Source: an uncultured Bacteroides sp. (GTDB taxonomy: Bacteria > Bacteroidota > Bacteroidia > Bacteroidales > Bacteroidaceae). From it: DNA of 64,000 nt. The translations under genes and the position numbers were made by a program. The notes below the pieces were generated by a model. It had not been told where the DNA came from. It made no database searches and worked only from the letters and a program-made list of their open reading frames with translations. Shown in pieces: positions 55,733 to 64,000 of the stretch (positions are counted from its first letter, which is position 1; every line of letters begins with the position of its first letter). The DNA is taken from positions 1-64,000 of the forward strand of contig CALUOR010000020.1 of the NCBI GenBank assembly GCA_944322285.1, in the 5' to 3' direction.

Positions 55733-57001
55733 TTATCTAATCTTCAATGTTATAATGGTTATCGCTGCCAGTATGATAGTGATAATCCAGAAACGGACGG
55801 TTATCTTAGACTCGTGGAACAGTTGGTCGGGCTTGGTGAACACTACCCTGCATCCCGGTTCCACCAAGTTCATACTCGTGCGGAAGTGGTCGTGTATGGG
55901 CGTACGCTTGAAGAGACGTTGTTTCACTCCGCGCCGTTTGCCCGCCTTGTAGTAGACCCGTTGCAGAATGACCGACAAATTCTCCACCAGAAACACGCCG
56001 CACAGGATGGGTATGAGCAACTCTTTGTGGATGATGATGGCCAGCACGGCGATGATGCCGCCGATGGTCAGACTGCCCGTATCACCCATGAACACTTGTG
56101 CCGGATAAGCGTTGTACCACAGGAAGCCGATGAGCGCACCGATGAACGCACAGACAAAGACCACCAGTTCCTGCGAGCCGGGGATGTACATGATGTTCAA
56201 GTAACCGGCATACTCAATGTGGCTGGAAACGTAAGCCAGTATACCAAGCGTAACGCCCATGATGGCAGAGTTTCCTGCCGCCATACCGTCCATGCCGTCG
56301 TTCAGGTTGGCACCGTTGCTCACGGCCGTCACTACGAAGATGGTCACTAACACGAAGAGTATCCAGCCGGCCGTCTGCGCATGTTCTCCCAGAAAGCCCA
56401 TGATGTCAGCATAGTCCAAGTTGTTGCTCTTGAAGAAAGGAATGGTGGTTTGTGTCGCTTTGATTTCCTTGGCGGCATGCACTACCTCGATTTGTCCATT
56501 GGGGCGTTCTACCTCAATGTTCTCGCGAATGACCACTTGCGGACTAAGGTATAACGTAAGACCCACAATCAGTCCCAAACCCACCTGTCCTATAATCTTA
56601 AACTTGCCGTGCAGTCCCTCCTTGTCCCGCTTGAATATCTTGATATAGTCGTCGGCAAATCCCAATGAGCCGAGCCACACGATGGTGATGAGCATCAATA
56701 TCATATAGATGTTACCCAACCGTCCTAACAGCAGACAGGGAATCAGCGTAGCGAATATGATGATGACTCCCCCCATGCTGGGCACACCCACTTTCTTCAC
56801 GCCAAAGGGGTCGATGGAAGCGTCGCGCTGGGTCTCGGTGATTTGTTTTCTCTTCAACAGATTGATGAAACGGTCGCCCCATATCGTCGAGATAAGCAGC
56901 GCCAGAATGACTGCCATCAACGCCCTGAACGAAGTGTAGGCAAACATGCCTGCACCTGGGAAATCGTATTGATCAAGCCAACGGAATAAATAGTATAACA
57001 T
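55733..57001 (-). CDS. mraY: Phospho-MurNAc-pentapeptide transferase MraY
   Basis: 422 residues, ten membrane helices. The catalytic acidic loops are LGFADDYIKIFKRDKEG and NLNDGMDGMAAGNS, with the conserved HHxH-like CRVVFTKPD end. A periplasmic loop of about 60 residues (after VVIRENIEVERPNGQ) is longer than in E. coli and is typical of Bacteroidota. It makes lipid I. Confidence 0.93.
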   Translation of the reverse strand: MLYYLFRWLDQYDFPGAGMFAYTSFRALMAVILALLISTIWGDRFINLLKRKQITETQRDASIDPFGVKKVGVPSMGGVIIIFATLIPCLLLGRLGNIYMILMLITIVWLGSLGFADDYIKIFKRDKEGLHGKFKIIGQVGLGLIVGLTLYLSPQVVIRENIEVERPNGQIEVVHAAKEIKATQTTIPFFKSNNLDYADIMGFLGEHAQTAGWILFVLVTIFVVTAVSNGANLNDGMDGMAAGNSAIMGVTLGILAYVSSHIEYAGYLNIMYIPGSQELVVFVCAFIGALIGFLWYNAYPAQVFMGDTGSLTIGGIIAVLAIIIHKELLIPILCGVFLVENLSVILQRVYYKAGKRRGVKQRLFKRTPIHDHFRTSMNLVEPGCRVVFTKPDQLFHESKITVRFWIITIILAAITIITLKIR

Positions 57002-57043
57002 CTTTCTAATTTACGGTTTACTAAATTACTAATTTACGATTTA

Positions 57044-58516
57044 TCAGCTTACGGAACTGGCCATCTGGTTCTTGGCAAATGCAATAGCTTCTTCTTTGTC
57101 ATCGAAGTGATGTTTCACTCCTTTTATTTCCTGATAGTTCTCATGTCCCTTGCCGGCTATGAGCACCACATCTCCTTTCTGGGCCATCATGCAAGCGGCG
57201 CGGATGGCTTCGCGACGGTCGGCGATACTCAATGTTTTCTGCATATCGTTAGAATCGAGTCCAGCCAGCATATCGTTGATGATGTCCTGCGGCTCTTCAA
57301 AACGAGGATTGTCGCTGGTGATGATGAGGCGGTCACTTTGGCGCGCGGCTTCCTTGGCCATAAGGGGACGTTTGCCTTTATCGCGGTTGCCTCCGGCTCC
57401 CACTACGGTAATGACTTTACCTTTGCCTTCCAGCACGTCGTGAATAGCGTTCAGCACATTAGTCAGCGCATCGGGCGTGTGGGCATAATCTATGATAATT
57501 GTAAAGCCTTTTGGTGAGCGAACAGTGTCCAAGCGTCCTGCCACCGGGCGCAAAGTGCTGAGTGCTACCAACACATCTTCCTCTTTCTTGCCTAACAGCA
57601 CTGCGGCCCCAAATACGGCCAAGAGGTTGGAAGCGTTGAAACGTCCGATGAACTGCACAGCCACTTCATGATTATTGAAGTCGAGCAACATGCCTTCAAA
57701 ATGGGATTCCAACACTTTCCCTTTGAAGTCGGCTAAGCTGCGCAAGGAATAGGTGCAGACCTTTGCACGGGTATTTTGCGCCATCACCATTCCGTTCTTA
57801 TCATCCAAGTTAGTCAGACAGAAGGCACTTTTAGGCAAGTCATCGAAGAATCTTTTCTTGGCGCGCAAGTAATTCTCCACGGTTTTATGATAGTCTAAAT
57901 GGTCGCGCGTCAGATTGGTAAAGATACCTCCGGCAAAGCGTAGCCCGCTGATGCGCTTTTGGGCAACGGCGTGCGAGCTTACCTCCATGAAGGCATACTT
58001 GCAGCCCTCATCGGCCATCTGCCCTAATAAACGATTCAATGTGATGGGGTCAGGCGTAGTATGTTCGGTAGGGACGGGCTTATCATCAATATAGTTACAC
58101 ACTGTGGATATCAATCCTACCTTATAGCCGAAATAACGGAATATATTATATAATAAGGTGGCGATAGTGGTTTTCCCGTTAGTGCCCGTCACGCCTACCA
58201 ATTCCATCTTCGAAGTAGGGTCACCGTAAAATGCGGTGGCTACTTTCCCGGCGGCGTCTTCACTATCCTTTACCTGTATATAGGTCACATGGTCTTGCAA
58301 TGACTCCGGGAAATCTTCGCAAAGGATAGCAATAGCACCTTTGCCAAGAGCTGCGGGGATATAAACATGTCCATCAGCCTGTGTACCCCGCATGGCTATG
58401 AACAGATTGCCAGTCTCCACTTGACGAGAGTCGATGTTGATACCGGTTATTTCAATATCCGTACTTCCAACAACCTGTATCGGATGTACGGCTTTTAATA
58501 ATTCGTTCAGTTTCAT
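57044..58516 (-). CDS. murE: UDP-MurNAc tripeptide ligase MurE
   Basis: 490 residues from the ATG at 58516; five extra codons lie upstream. The ATP loop is [18 protein letters not shown]. The DNPR motif appears in SDNPRFEEP (about 404), as expected for a meso-diaminopimelate-adding enzyme. It extends the stem peptide by the third residue. Confidence 0.93.
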   Translation of the reverse strand: MKLNELLKAVHPIQVVGSTDIEITGINIDSRQVETGNLFIAMRGTQADGHVYIPAALGKGAIAILCEDFPESLQDHVTYIQVKDSEDAAGKVATAFYGDPTSKMELVGVTGTNGKTTIATLLYNIFRYFGYKVGLISTVCNYIDDKPVPTEHTTPDPITLNRLLGQMADEGCKYAFMEVSSHAVAQKRISGLRFAGGIFTNLTRDHLDYHKTVENYLRAKKRFFDDLPKSAFCLTNLDDKNGMVMAQNTRAKVCTYSLRSLADFKGKVLESHFEGMLLDFNNHEVAVQFIGRFNASNLLAVFGAAVLLGKKEEDVLVALSTLRPVAGRLDTVRSPKGFTIIIDYAHTPDALTNVLNAIHDVLEGKGKVITVVGAGGNRDKGKRPLMAKEAARQSDRLIITSDNPRFEEPQDIINDMLAGLDSNDMQKTLSIADRREAIRAACMMAQKGDVVLIAGKGHENYQEIKGVKHHFDDKEEAIAFAKNQMASSVS

Positions 58517-58559
58517 ATTGTCATTTACCATTTTACTGATTTATAATCGAATTTTACTA

Positions 58560-60668
58560 CTAACGCAGTTGTAGTCCGATAGTCTGTCCTTTTACCAATC
58601 GGCTTCCGGGCGTAATGGATTGTCTGCGTACTTTGCCCACTCCACTGAGCCGCACCTTTAATCCCTTGCTTTCCAGCAAGTAAACAGCATCTTTGGCTCC
58701 CATGCCTATTACGCTGGGAACAAGGTTGGCTGTAAATTCTTGCTTTTGTAGGACTATGGCATCGGGTGTGTGGTCGGCCTGCCCCCAAACATCTTTGCCC
58801 TTTGGATTGTTAAAATCCTGTCGGGTAGGTATGTTCAATTCATCTAACACGAAGAGTGTTTCGTTCAAATTACCAGTCTTAACAGAGGGAATGACGTTGG
58901 ATGTGCTATCTATCGCATTGGCCAAATCCAACCGCAGGTCTTTCGCATAAACTCGCTCAGCGATTTTACCGAATACACTACCGGCCATGCCGCCTCCTGA
59001 AGGAATGCCACGATCTATCTGTATGGACACGATGCAGCTGTACTTGGGGGCTTCCGAAGGGAAATAGCCACAGAAGCTGACTAAGTGATTGCGTTTCCCT
59101 GTTTTGTAACCTCCCACTTGCGCCACTTGTGCTGTTCCAGTTTTACCGGAAACGTTGAACTGCTTGCTGCCTGCGGGCTTAGCTAAGCCATGACTTACCA
59201 CCCGTTGAAGAATAGTTCGCATCTCTTCCAAAGTTTTCTCCGAACAAATCTTGGGGTTGATGATTTCTACGGGGAACTCTTCTACTGTTTTGTCATCTTT
59301 AACCGCTTTGGTCACAAAACGCGGCTTCACCATTGTACCGTTGTTGGCGATGGCATTGTAGAATGTCAGTACATTAATGGGGGGCAGTTGCACCTCGTAC
59401 CCGATGCTCATCCAAGGCAGGCTGGTCTTCCAAAAAGTGGGGTCATCGGCATTCTTTATGTAAGGCTTTCCTTCGCCCGGTATTTGTAGATGCAACGGCT
59501 GGTCGAGGCTCATGCGTTTTAGCCCGTCTATAAATTTTTGTGGGTCATCCTTATAGTTTTGGTCAATGAGGTAGGATACACCGATATTGGACGAGACTTC
59601 CACGATACGGGTGACATCTATCACTCCATAACCGCCACGGTGCCAATTGTGGTCGCGCATCAGGCTGCCATGCATTTTCATTATGCCATTACCTGTATCT
59701 ACAGTCGTGTGAGGCGTAATCTTTCCGTCTTCTAAGGCGACCATGATGGAGGCGGTCTTGAACGTTGAGCCAGGTTCCATCAAAGCATTGATGGCAAGGT
59801 TTTGCCGTTCGCGATAGTTGCCGTCCGCGCAACGTGACAGATTGACTATCGCTTTTACGTCTCCCGTCTGCACATCCATCAATACCGCCACGCCCCATAC
59901 AGCCTCTATTTCTTTCAGTTTATCCATTAAGGCTTTCTCACAGATATCCTGCATGTCTACGTCAATGGTTGTAATGATATCGCATCCGTCTACCGCCGGC
60001 TTGTCTACAATGTTCAGATACTTGTTCATTACTTTTTGGCGATGCGTGATGCCTTCTTTCCCTTTCAACAAGGTATCAAAAGCCAATTCGATACCATTCT
60101 TTGCTCCTTGGGCAGCGTCCGCATATACATCCCCCAGCGTACGTTCTGCTAACGAGCCAAAGGGCTTCTTACGCTGGTTATAAGCCAATTCGTGAAAGCC
60201 TCCTTTAAACTTGTTCAATTTAAACACCGGCAATTGTTTGACTTCCTTATACTGAATATAAGAAATGCGCTTAGGGTATATCAGATAGTTCCTGCTGCCA
60301 CGTTTATATCCTTTCTCTAAATGAGCCTTAAACCATGTCACGCTGCGATCGGGGAATATTTGATGCAACCCTTTACTGACTTTAGTCAAATTCTCCATCA
60401 ACAGTTTTCCCCCAACTTTGAAGTCCATGTAGATGCGATATTCAGGCAGCGAGCTTGCCATTAGTTTGCCATCTGCAGAGAGGACATTTCCTCGGTTCGG
60501 CTTTACAGGTACACCCTCACGTACAAAGCGGTCGGCTACATCTTTCCAATATTGCTGCTCGGCAAACATGATGACACCTGCTTTCACCACGATAGCAATG
60601 CCTACCAATGACAACAATAACACTACAAAGAAGTAGCGGGTCATTATATTTTTCTTATTTACTGCCAT
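58560..60668 (-). CDS. ftsI: Septal transpeptidase FtsI (PBP3-like) with PASTA domain
   Basis: 702 residues: N-terminal membrane helix (about 10-31), pedestal domain, then transpeptidase. The active-site Ser is in EPGSTFKTASI, SSN is in VEVSSNIGVSYL and KTG is in VSGKTGTAQVA. A C-terminal PASTA domain (about 640-702, GMGAKDAVYLLESKGLKVRL) is present, as in many Bacteroidota and Gram-positive forms. It crosslinks septal peptidoglycan, probably with FtsW. Confidence 0.93.
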   Translation of the reverse strand: MAVNKKNIMTRYFFVVLLLSLVGIAIVVKAGVIMFAEQQYWKDVADRFVREGVPVKPNRGNVLSADGKLMASSLPEYRIYMDFKVGGKLLMENLTKVSKGLHQIFPDRSVTWFKAHLEKGYKRGSRNYLIYPKRISYIQYKEVKQLPVFKLNKFKGGFHELAYNQRKKPFGSLAERTLGDVYADAAQGAKNGIELAFDTLLKGKEGITHRQKVMNKYLNIVDKPAVDGCDIITTIDVDMQDICEKALMDKLKEIEAVWGVAVLMDVQTGDVKAIVNLSRCADGNYRERQNLAINALMEPGSTFKTASIMVALEDGKITPHTTVDTGNGIMKMHGSLMRDHNWHRGGYGVIDVTRIVEVSSNIGVSYLIDQNYKDDPQKFIDGLKRMSLDQPLHLQIPGEGKPYIKNADDPTFWKTSLPWMSIGYEVQLPPINVLTFYNAIANNGTMVKPRFVTKAVKDDKTVEEFPVEIINPKICSEKTLEEMRTILQRVVSHGLAKPAGSKQFNVSGKTGTAQVAQVGGYKTGKRNHLVSFCGYFPSEAPKYSCIVSIQIDRGIPSGGGMAGSVFGKIAERVYAKDLRLDLANAIDSTSNVIPSVKTGNLNETLFVLDELNIPTRQDFNNPKGKDVWGQADHTPDAIVLQKQEFTANLVPSVIGMGAKDAVYLLESKGLKVRLSGVGKVRRQSITPGSRLVKGQTIGLQLR

Positions 60669-60728
60669 CTATATATTTACCATTTATCTATTATTTTATA
60701 TATCGCACATCAGCATATTGTCATATCC

Positions 60729-61076
60729 TTATTTTATCACATACGGAGGTTGAGTGGCTGTTTGTAATTCGCTTTCGCGATTGGATATATACTCTTCGAT
60801 ACGCGACTGGCGGCTGCGTTCCATCAATTCGGAATTTCGTGTCAGCGCGTCATACTTGATATCCGTCAACTCTTTCTTCAACCGGTCTATTTCAATCATC
60901 TGCTGTTGGCATGCATAGCGGTTGTGGATATAGAAAATGACGAGCGTCATAATGAGCACCACCAACTTGGTCTGACGTCGGAAAAAGTCCGTAGCTAAGA
61001 TGTCGCCTCCTACAATGCTTTTCCACGAAGCATGTTTTCTTGGTTTATTCGAATTCTCCTCTTGCTTACCTTCCAT
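60729..61076 (-). CDS. FtsL-like divisome protein
   Basis: 115 residues from the ATG at 61076, which overlaps the rsmH stop by 11 nt; a start at 61103 would add nine codons. A basic, soluble N-terminus precedes one membrane helix (about 38-55, TKLVVLIMTLVIFYIHNRY) and a coiled coil (IEIDRLKKELTDIKYDAL). The position between rsmH and ftsI and this layout identify it as the FtsL counterpart. Sequence identity with FtsL is low, as usual. Confidence 0.8.
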   Translation of the reverse strand: MEGKQEENSNKPRKHASWKSIVGGDILATDFFRRQTKLVVLIMTLVIFYIHNRYACQQQMIEIDRLKKELTDIKYDALTRNSELMERSRQSRIEEYISNRESELQTATQPPYVIK

Positions 61077-62001
61077 TATCCGTTCCTCCTGTCTTTTCTG
61101 CAATTCTTAGCTTGGCGCTCCGTGAGCGAGGGTTGCGTTCCACTTCTTCTTCAGTAGGCACTATCACCTTGTTGTTTACCACTTTGAGCGGGGTTTGGAT
61201 ACGTCCGTAAAAGTCTTGCTCCATCTTTCCGCTTATATTGCCGGTCTTCATTAGATTCTTCGTCATGCGATCCTCCAGCGAGTGATAAGTAATAACAACC
61301 AGCCTTCCACCCGGGCGCAAAGCCTGTATGGCGGCTCGCAACATCTCTTTCAAAGCCTCCATTTCTTGATTGACTTCAATACGCAAGGCCTGAAATACTT
61401 TGGCTAATTCCTTCCTTTCGCGTTCGCGTCCAAAAAGAGGCTTGATGACGTCCAAAAAGTGCCCTATTGTTTCTATCTTCTGCATTCCTCGGGCATTGAC
61501 AAGCGCAGCCGCCAGCTTACGGCTGTTTTTCAGTTCGCCATACAGATAGAACAAGTCGGCCAACCTTTCCTCGTCATAAGTGTTGACCACATCGGATGCT
61601 GTCATGCCCGCTCGTTTGTTCATACGCATATCTAATTTTCCTTCGAAACGGAATGAGAATCCTCGTTCACTGTCATCAAAATGATGTGACGAGACACCCA
61701 AGTCCGCCAGAATTCCATCTACTTGCTCTACATCATAATAACGGAGAAAGTTATGCAGATAACGAAAGTTGCTACGGACAAATGTGAAACGTGGGTCAGC
61801 CACGATATTGCGTTCAGCGTCTTCATCCTGGTCAAAGCTCAGCAGACGCCCGTTTTCCCCTAACCGGGAAAGAATCTCACGAGAGTGTCCTCCCCCCCCG
61901 AAAGTAACGTCTACATAGACGCCGTCCGGGCGGATGTTCAAGCCGTCTACGCTTGGTTTTAGTAAAACCGGGATGTGGTATGTTGTTGCTTCTGCGCTCA
62001 T
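61066..62001 (-). CDS. rsmH: 16S rRNA m4C1402 methyltransferase RsmH (MraW)
   Basis: 311 residues. The SAM-binding start is YVDVTFGGGGHSREILSRL. LADLGVSSHHFDDSERGFSF and FKALRIEVNQEM-like FQALRIEVNQEMEAL and VVITYHSLEDR complete the family pattern. It methylates C1402 of 16S rRNA. In most Bacteroidales mraZ precedes it; here the preceding gene is an AraC regulator and I find no mraZ-like frame in the 172-bp gap. Confidence 0.95.
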   Translation of the reverse strand: MSAEATTYHIPVLLKPSVDGLNIRPDGVYVDVTFGGGGHSREILSRLGENGRLLSFDQDEDAERNIVADPRFTFVRSNFRYLHNFLRYYDVEQVDGILADLGVSSHHFDDSERGFSFRFEGKLDMRMNKRAGMTASDVVNTYDEERLADLFYLYGELKNSRKLAAALVNARGMQKIETIGHFLDVIKPLFGRERERKELAKVFQALRIEVNQEMEALKEMLRAAIQALRPGGRLVVITYHSLEDRMTKNLMKTGNISGKMEQDFYGRIQTPLKVVNNKVIVPTEEEVERNPRSRSAKLRIAEKTGGTDNGR

Positions 62002-62173
62002 GTACGTCTCTTTTATAAATCGAGCGTAAAAGTACGCATTTCTTCCCGATAAGTTGCAAGGATTTCGAGAAAAAACGCAAACAAGTTTTCAACATCCTTA
62101 ATGCGCTTGTTAACAATGCTTTCTGAACACTTGTGAAAACAGTACTTTAAGTGGTATTTGGGGGTTATATCTG

Positions 62174-63061
62174 TTAGCCTTTTGGGTGCTGTCTCAATAC
62201 TTCTTCCCGATAAGCTTTAGGCGATGCGCCCAAATGCTGACGGACATATTTGCCGAAAAAAGAAAGGGTAGGGAAGTCTAGCTCAATGGCTATTTCCTTT
62301 ATGCTTTTTGAGGTATGTGTCAGTAAGTATTCTATGTCCTTAACCATGTAGAGGTCGATAAGTTGAGATGGTGTCTTTTTCCCGATATTTTTGCACACTG
62401 CAGCCAGATATTTGGGCGTTACGTGCAAGCGGTCAGCGTAATAACTTACCCGTCGATTCTTTGGATACATGGAGACAAGCAAGTCTATAAAGCATTTAAA
62501 AAGATGCTCCCCCGAAGTGAAGGGGCGCGAAGAACTTTGTATGAGCTTGTCCATAATTGTGCGCATATCGTAAAAGAAAGCCGTAATGAGCCCATCGATA
62601 ATTTCCCGGTGATATCGGGACGGTTGCACGGCTTTGCGACACAACATATTATAATAGTGGCAAAACTCTTCAACTTCACTTGGAGCGAGCGACATAAAGG
62701 GGTGGCTTTCGAAAAAGAGGCGGACATTCCAATTATTATTGGTCATCATCACAATTCGTTGAATGTAGTCTGCTGTAACGCCTATACAATGACACCTGAA
62801 ATCGGCACTTATGAGCGCATCATTCAAAATAACGTCCGGCATGCAGACGAACAGGTCACCCGGCCCGGCCACATAAAGATTTCCGTTAATATGCACAGAC
62901 GCTTTCCCTTGTATGCACAATACAATCGCGAAAAAATTCGTTTGTATTGTTTTATTCAATCTAATGTCGCCCCAATCATCCCAAAGTGCCAGATTGCCAT
63001 CATTGTAAGTGGCCACATTTACTATCTTTGGGTCGTTCAGATTCTTTTTTTCGCCAATCAT
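62174..63061 (-). CDS. AraC-type regulator upstream of the dcw cluster
   Basis: 295 residues: cupin-like sensor (about 35-145, KASVHINGNLYVAGPGD), and two helix-turn-helix motifs (RRVSYYADRLHVTPKYLAAV and KSIKEIAIELDFPTLSFFGK) ending LGASPKAYREEV. It is a paralogue of the regulator at 22577 across its whole length. It faces the same way as the dcw genes with a 172-bp gap to rsmH. Its target is unknown; control of the wall genes would be unusual. Confidence 0.85.
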   Translation of the reverse strand: MIGEKKNLNDPKIVNVATYNDGNLALWDDWGDIRLNKTIQTNFFAIVLCIQGKASVHINGNLYVAGPGDLFVCMPDVILNDALISADFRCHCIGVTADYIQRIVMMTNNNWNVRLFFESHPFMSLAPSEVEEFCHYYNMLCRKAVQPSRYHREIIDGLITAFFYDMRTIMDKLIQSSSRPFTSGEHLFKCFIDLLVSMYPKNRRVSYYADRLHVTPKYLAAVCKNIGKKTPSQLIDLYMVKDIEYLLTHTSKSIKEIAIELDFPTLSFFGKYVRQHLGASPKAYREEVLRQHPKG

Positions 63062-63145
63062 GCTCTTTTCGTTTTAGGTTATGATTGCAAAATAAACCGT
63101 TTTTTCTCAAATCAACATGTTCTATAGGGCACAAATAGTGGTTGC

Positions 63146-64000
63146 CTACTCTTTCTTGCATCCACCGCACGTCCGGCATTTGCCTAATTCTCCCCGAAAA
63201 CGCTTCTCCACCAAAAGGTGCAGACGGTCTTTCAAAGCATCGAGCCGAATGGTGTCTACTACTTCATTCACAAAGGCAAACATCAGCAGCAGACGGGCTT
63301 CACGCAAGGAAATTCCACGTTGACGCATGTAAAACAGGGCGGCATCGTCCAATTGGCCCACCGTAGCACCATGGCTGCATTTGACATCATCGGCATAAAT
63401 TTCCAGCTGAGGCTGGGTAAACATGCGGGCTTCGCGGGTGGCACAAAGGTTGCGGTTCGTCTGGCGAGCATCGGTATGCTGGGCGCCGGGGCGAACAAGA
63501 ATTAGTCCGGCGAAAGCGCCTGTAGCCTGCTCATCAAGCACATATTTATACAATTCATTAGAGCGACATGAAGGCGCGGCGTGCTCAATGACGGTGCGGT
63601 TATCCACATGTTGGTTTTTATCGGCAATGGCCATGCCGCATAGGTTTAATTCGGCTCGCTCGCCGGTCAAGAGAACGCGGGTGGTATTACGCGTAGTGCC
63701 GCAAGTCAGGGTCATGCCGTTCAGCAAAACGCTGCTTCCTGCCTCCTGACGAACATACAGATTACTAAGGCGGGTGTTGCCTGTATGCGTCTCTTCCAAT
63801 TCATAAAAGTCGAATACGGCATTTCGGCCCACAAAGGCTTCAACGACTTGTGTTGCCAGAAAATTTACTTCATCCATGGCGTGGTCACAAGCCAACAGAC
63901 GGGCTTGGGCGCCTTCTTCCAGTACGATGAGTACGCGACGATTTACTAGGAGGGGGACATCGCTGCGCAGAATATTTATCAGCTGAATAGGCTTCTCCAC
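63146..64000 (-). CDS. sufD: Fe-S assembly protein SufD (3' part, runs off the window)
   Basis: The last 284 codons of SufD. The beta-helix core and the typical SufD end are seen: AAPSCRSNELYKYVLDEQA, AFAGLILVRPGAQHTDARQT, IYADDVKCSHGATVGQLDDA and FRGELGKCRTCGGCKKE. SufD pairs with SufB and SufC in cluster assembly. Its gene is separated from sufB by about 48 kb and has an AraC gene rather than sufS downstream. The rest, and possibly sufC, must lie beyond base 64000. Confidence 0.9.
   Translation of the reverse strand: MEKPIQLINILRSDVPLLVNRRVLIVLEEGAQARLLACDHAMDEVNFLATQVVEAFVGRNAVFDFYELEETHTGNTRLSNLYVRQEAGSSVLLNGMTLTCGTTRNTTRVLLTGERAELNLCGMAIADKNQHVDNRTVIEHAAPSCRSNELYKYVLDEQATGAFAGLILVRPGAQHTDARQTNRNLCATREARMFTQPQLEIYADDVKCSHGATVGQLDDAALFYMRQRGISLREARLLLMFAFVNEVVDTIRLDALKDRLHLLVEKRFRGELGKCRTCGGCKKE

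Overview
The window reads as a chromosomal segment of a gut Bacteroidales, most likely Bacteroides or a close relative. The evidence is the promoter boxes of the form TAnnTTTG, the lack of strong Shine-Dalgarno sequences, a hybrid two-component system (HTCS), CarboxypepD_reg/plug/barrel TonB receptors, GG-leader peptides with radical SAM maturases, and a dcw cluster whose MraY and FtsA look like Bacteroidota forms. No tRNA, rRNA, CRISPR array or complete insertion sequence was seen.

Left part (0-13.7 kb) is accessory and holds two RiPP loci. Locus A (0.27-2.1 kb) has a 66-residue GG-leader precursor and a SPASM radical SAM maturase. The last SPASM cysteine of that maturase lies behind a -1 frameshift at an A8 run. 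Locus B (7.0-13.7 kb) has a second GG-leader precursor, an RRE/radical SAM/SPASM maturase, a glycosyltransferase-like protein, a C39 peptidase ABC exporter, its HlyD partner, and a stand-alone C39-like protein with all three catalytic residues replaced. Both precursors sit behind the same unusual promoter: an AGTCC-N9-GGACT palindrome at a fixed distance from the -7 box. The simplest reading is one co-regulated two-peptide system sharing one exporter. Between the loci lie a TonB-type outer-membrane protein, a repeat-rich 1.1 kb gap and a truncated AAA-ATPase.

Middle part (14-36.8 kb) is mostly housekeeping with two transport blocks. It holds sufB-cvpA, a lipoprotein, a 44-residue membrane protein, a CYTH enzyme, an MgtC-family protein, an outer-membrane barrel protein, a THUMP-like methyltransferase, an AraC regulator diverging from an RND efflux operon (MFP, RND, TolC), a TonB receptor paired with a purple-acid-type phosphatase, Imm17-like, tsaE, a metal ABC permease, a membrane-anchored hypothetical and aroA.

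A decaying carbohydrate locus (36.9-46.6 kb) holds two intact esterases, a polysaccharide deacetylase and an HTCS regulator, among at least four gene remnants (a GH2 fragment, a 42-residue secreted N-terminus, a shortened lipoprotein and a beta-helix N-terminus). It looks like the residue of a pectin-type utilization locus without SusC/SusD.

Right part (46.7-62 kb) is the dcw cell-division and cell-wall operon on the minus strand: rsmH, ftsL-like, ftsI, murE, mraY, murD, ftsW, murG, murC, ftsQ, ftsA, ftsZ. No mraZ was found upstream of rsmH. An AraC-type regulator, paralogous to the one at 22.6 kb, and the 3' part of sufD follow. sufB and sufD are therefore about 48 kb apart, which suggests a rearranged suf operon.

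A recurring feature is a set of six intergenic arrays with a 21-23 bp period. Each is built on its own, mostly palindromic, word (4.85, 5.36, 27.8, 32.3, 38.7 and 51.7 kb). Several longer palindromic repeats are also present.
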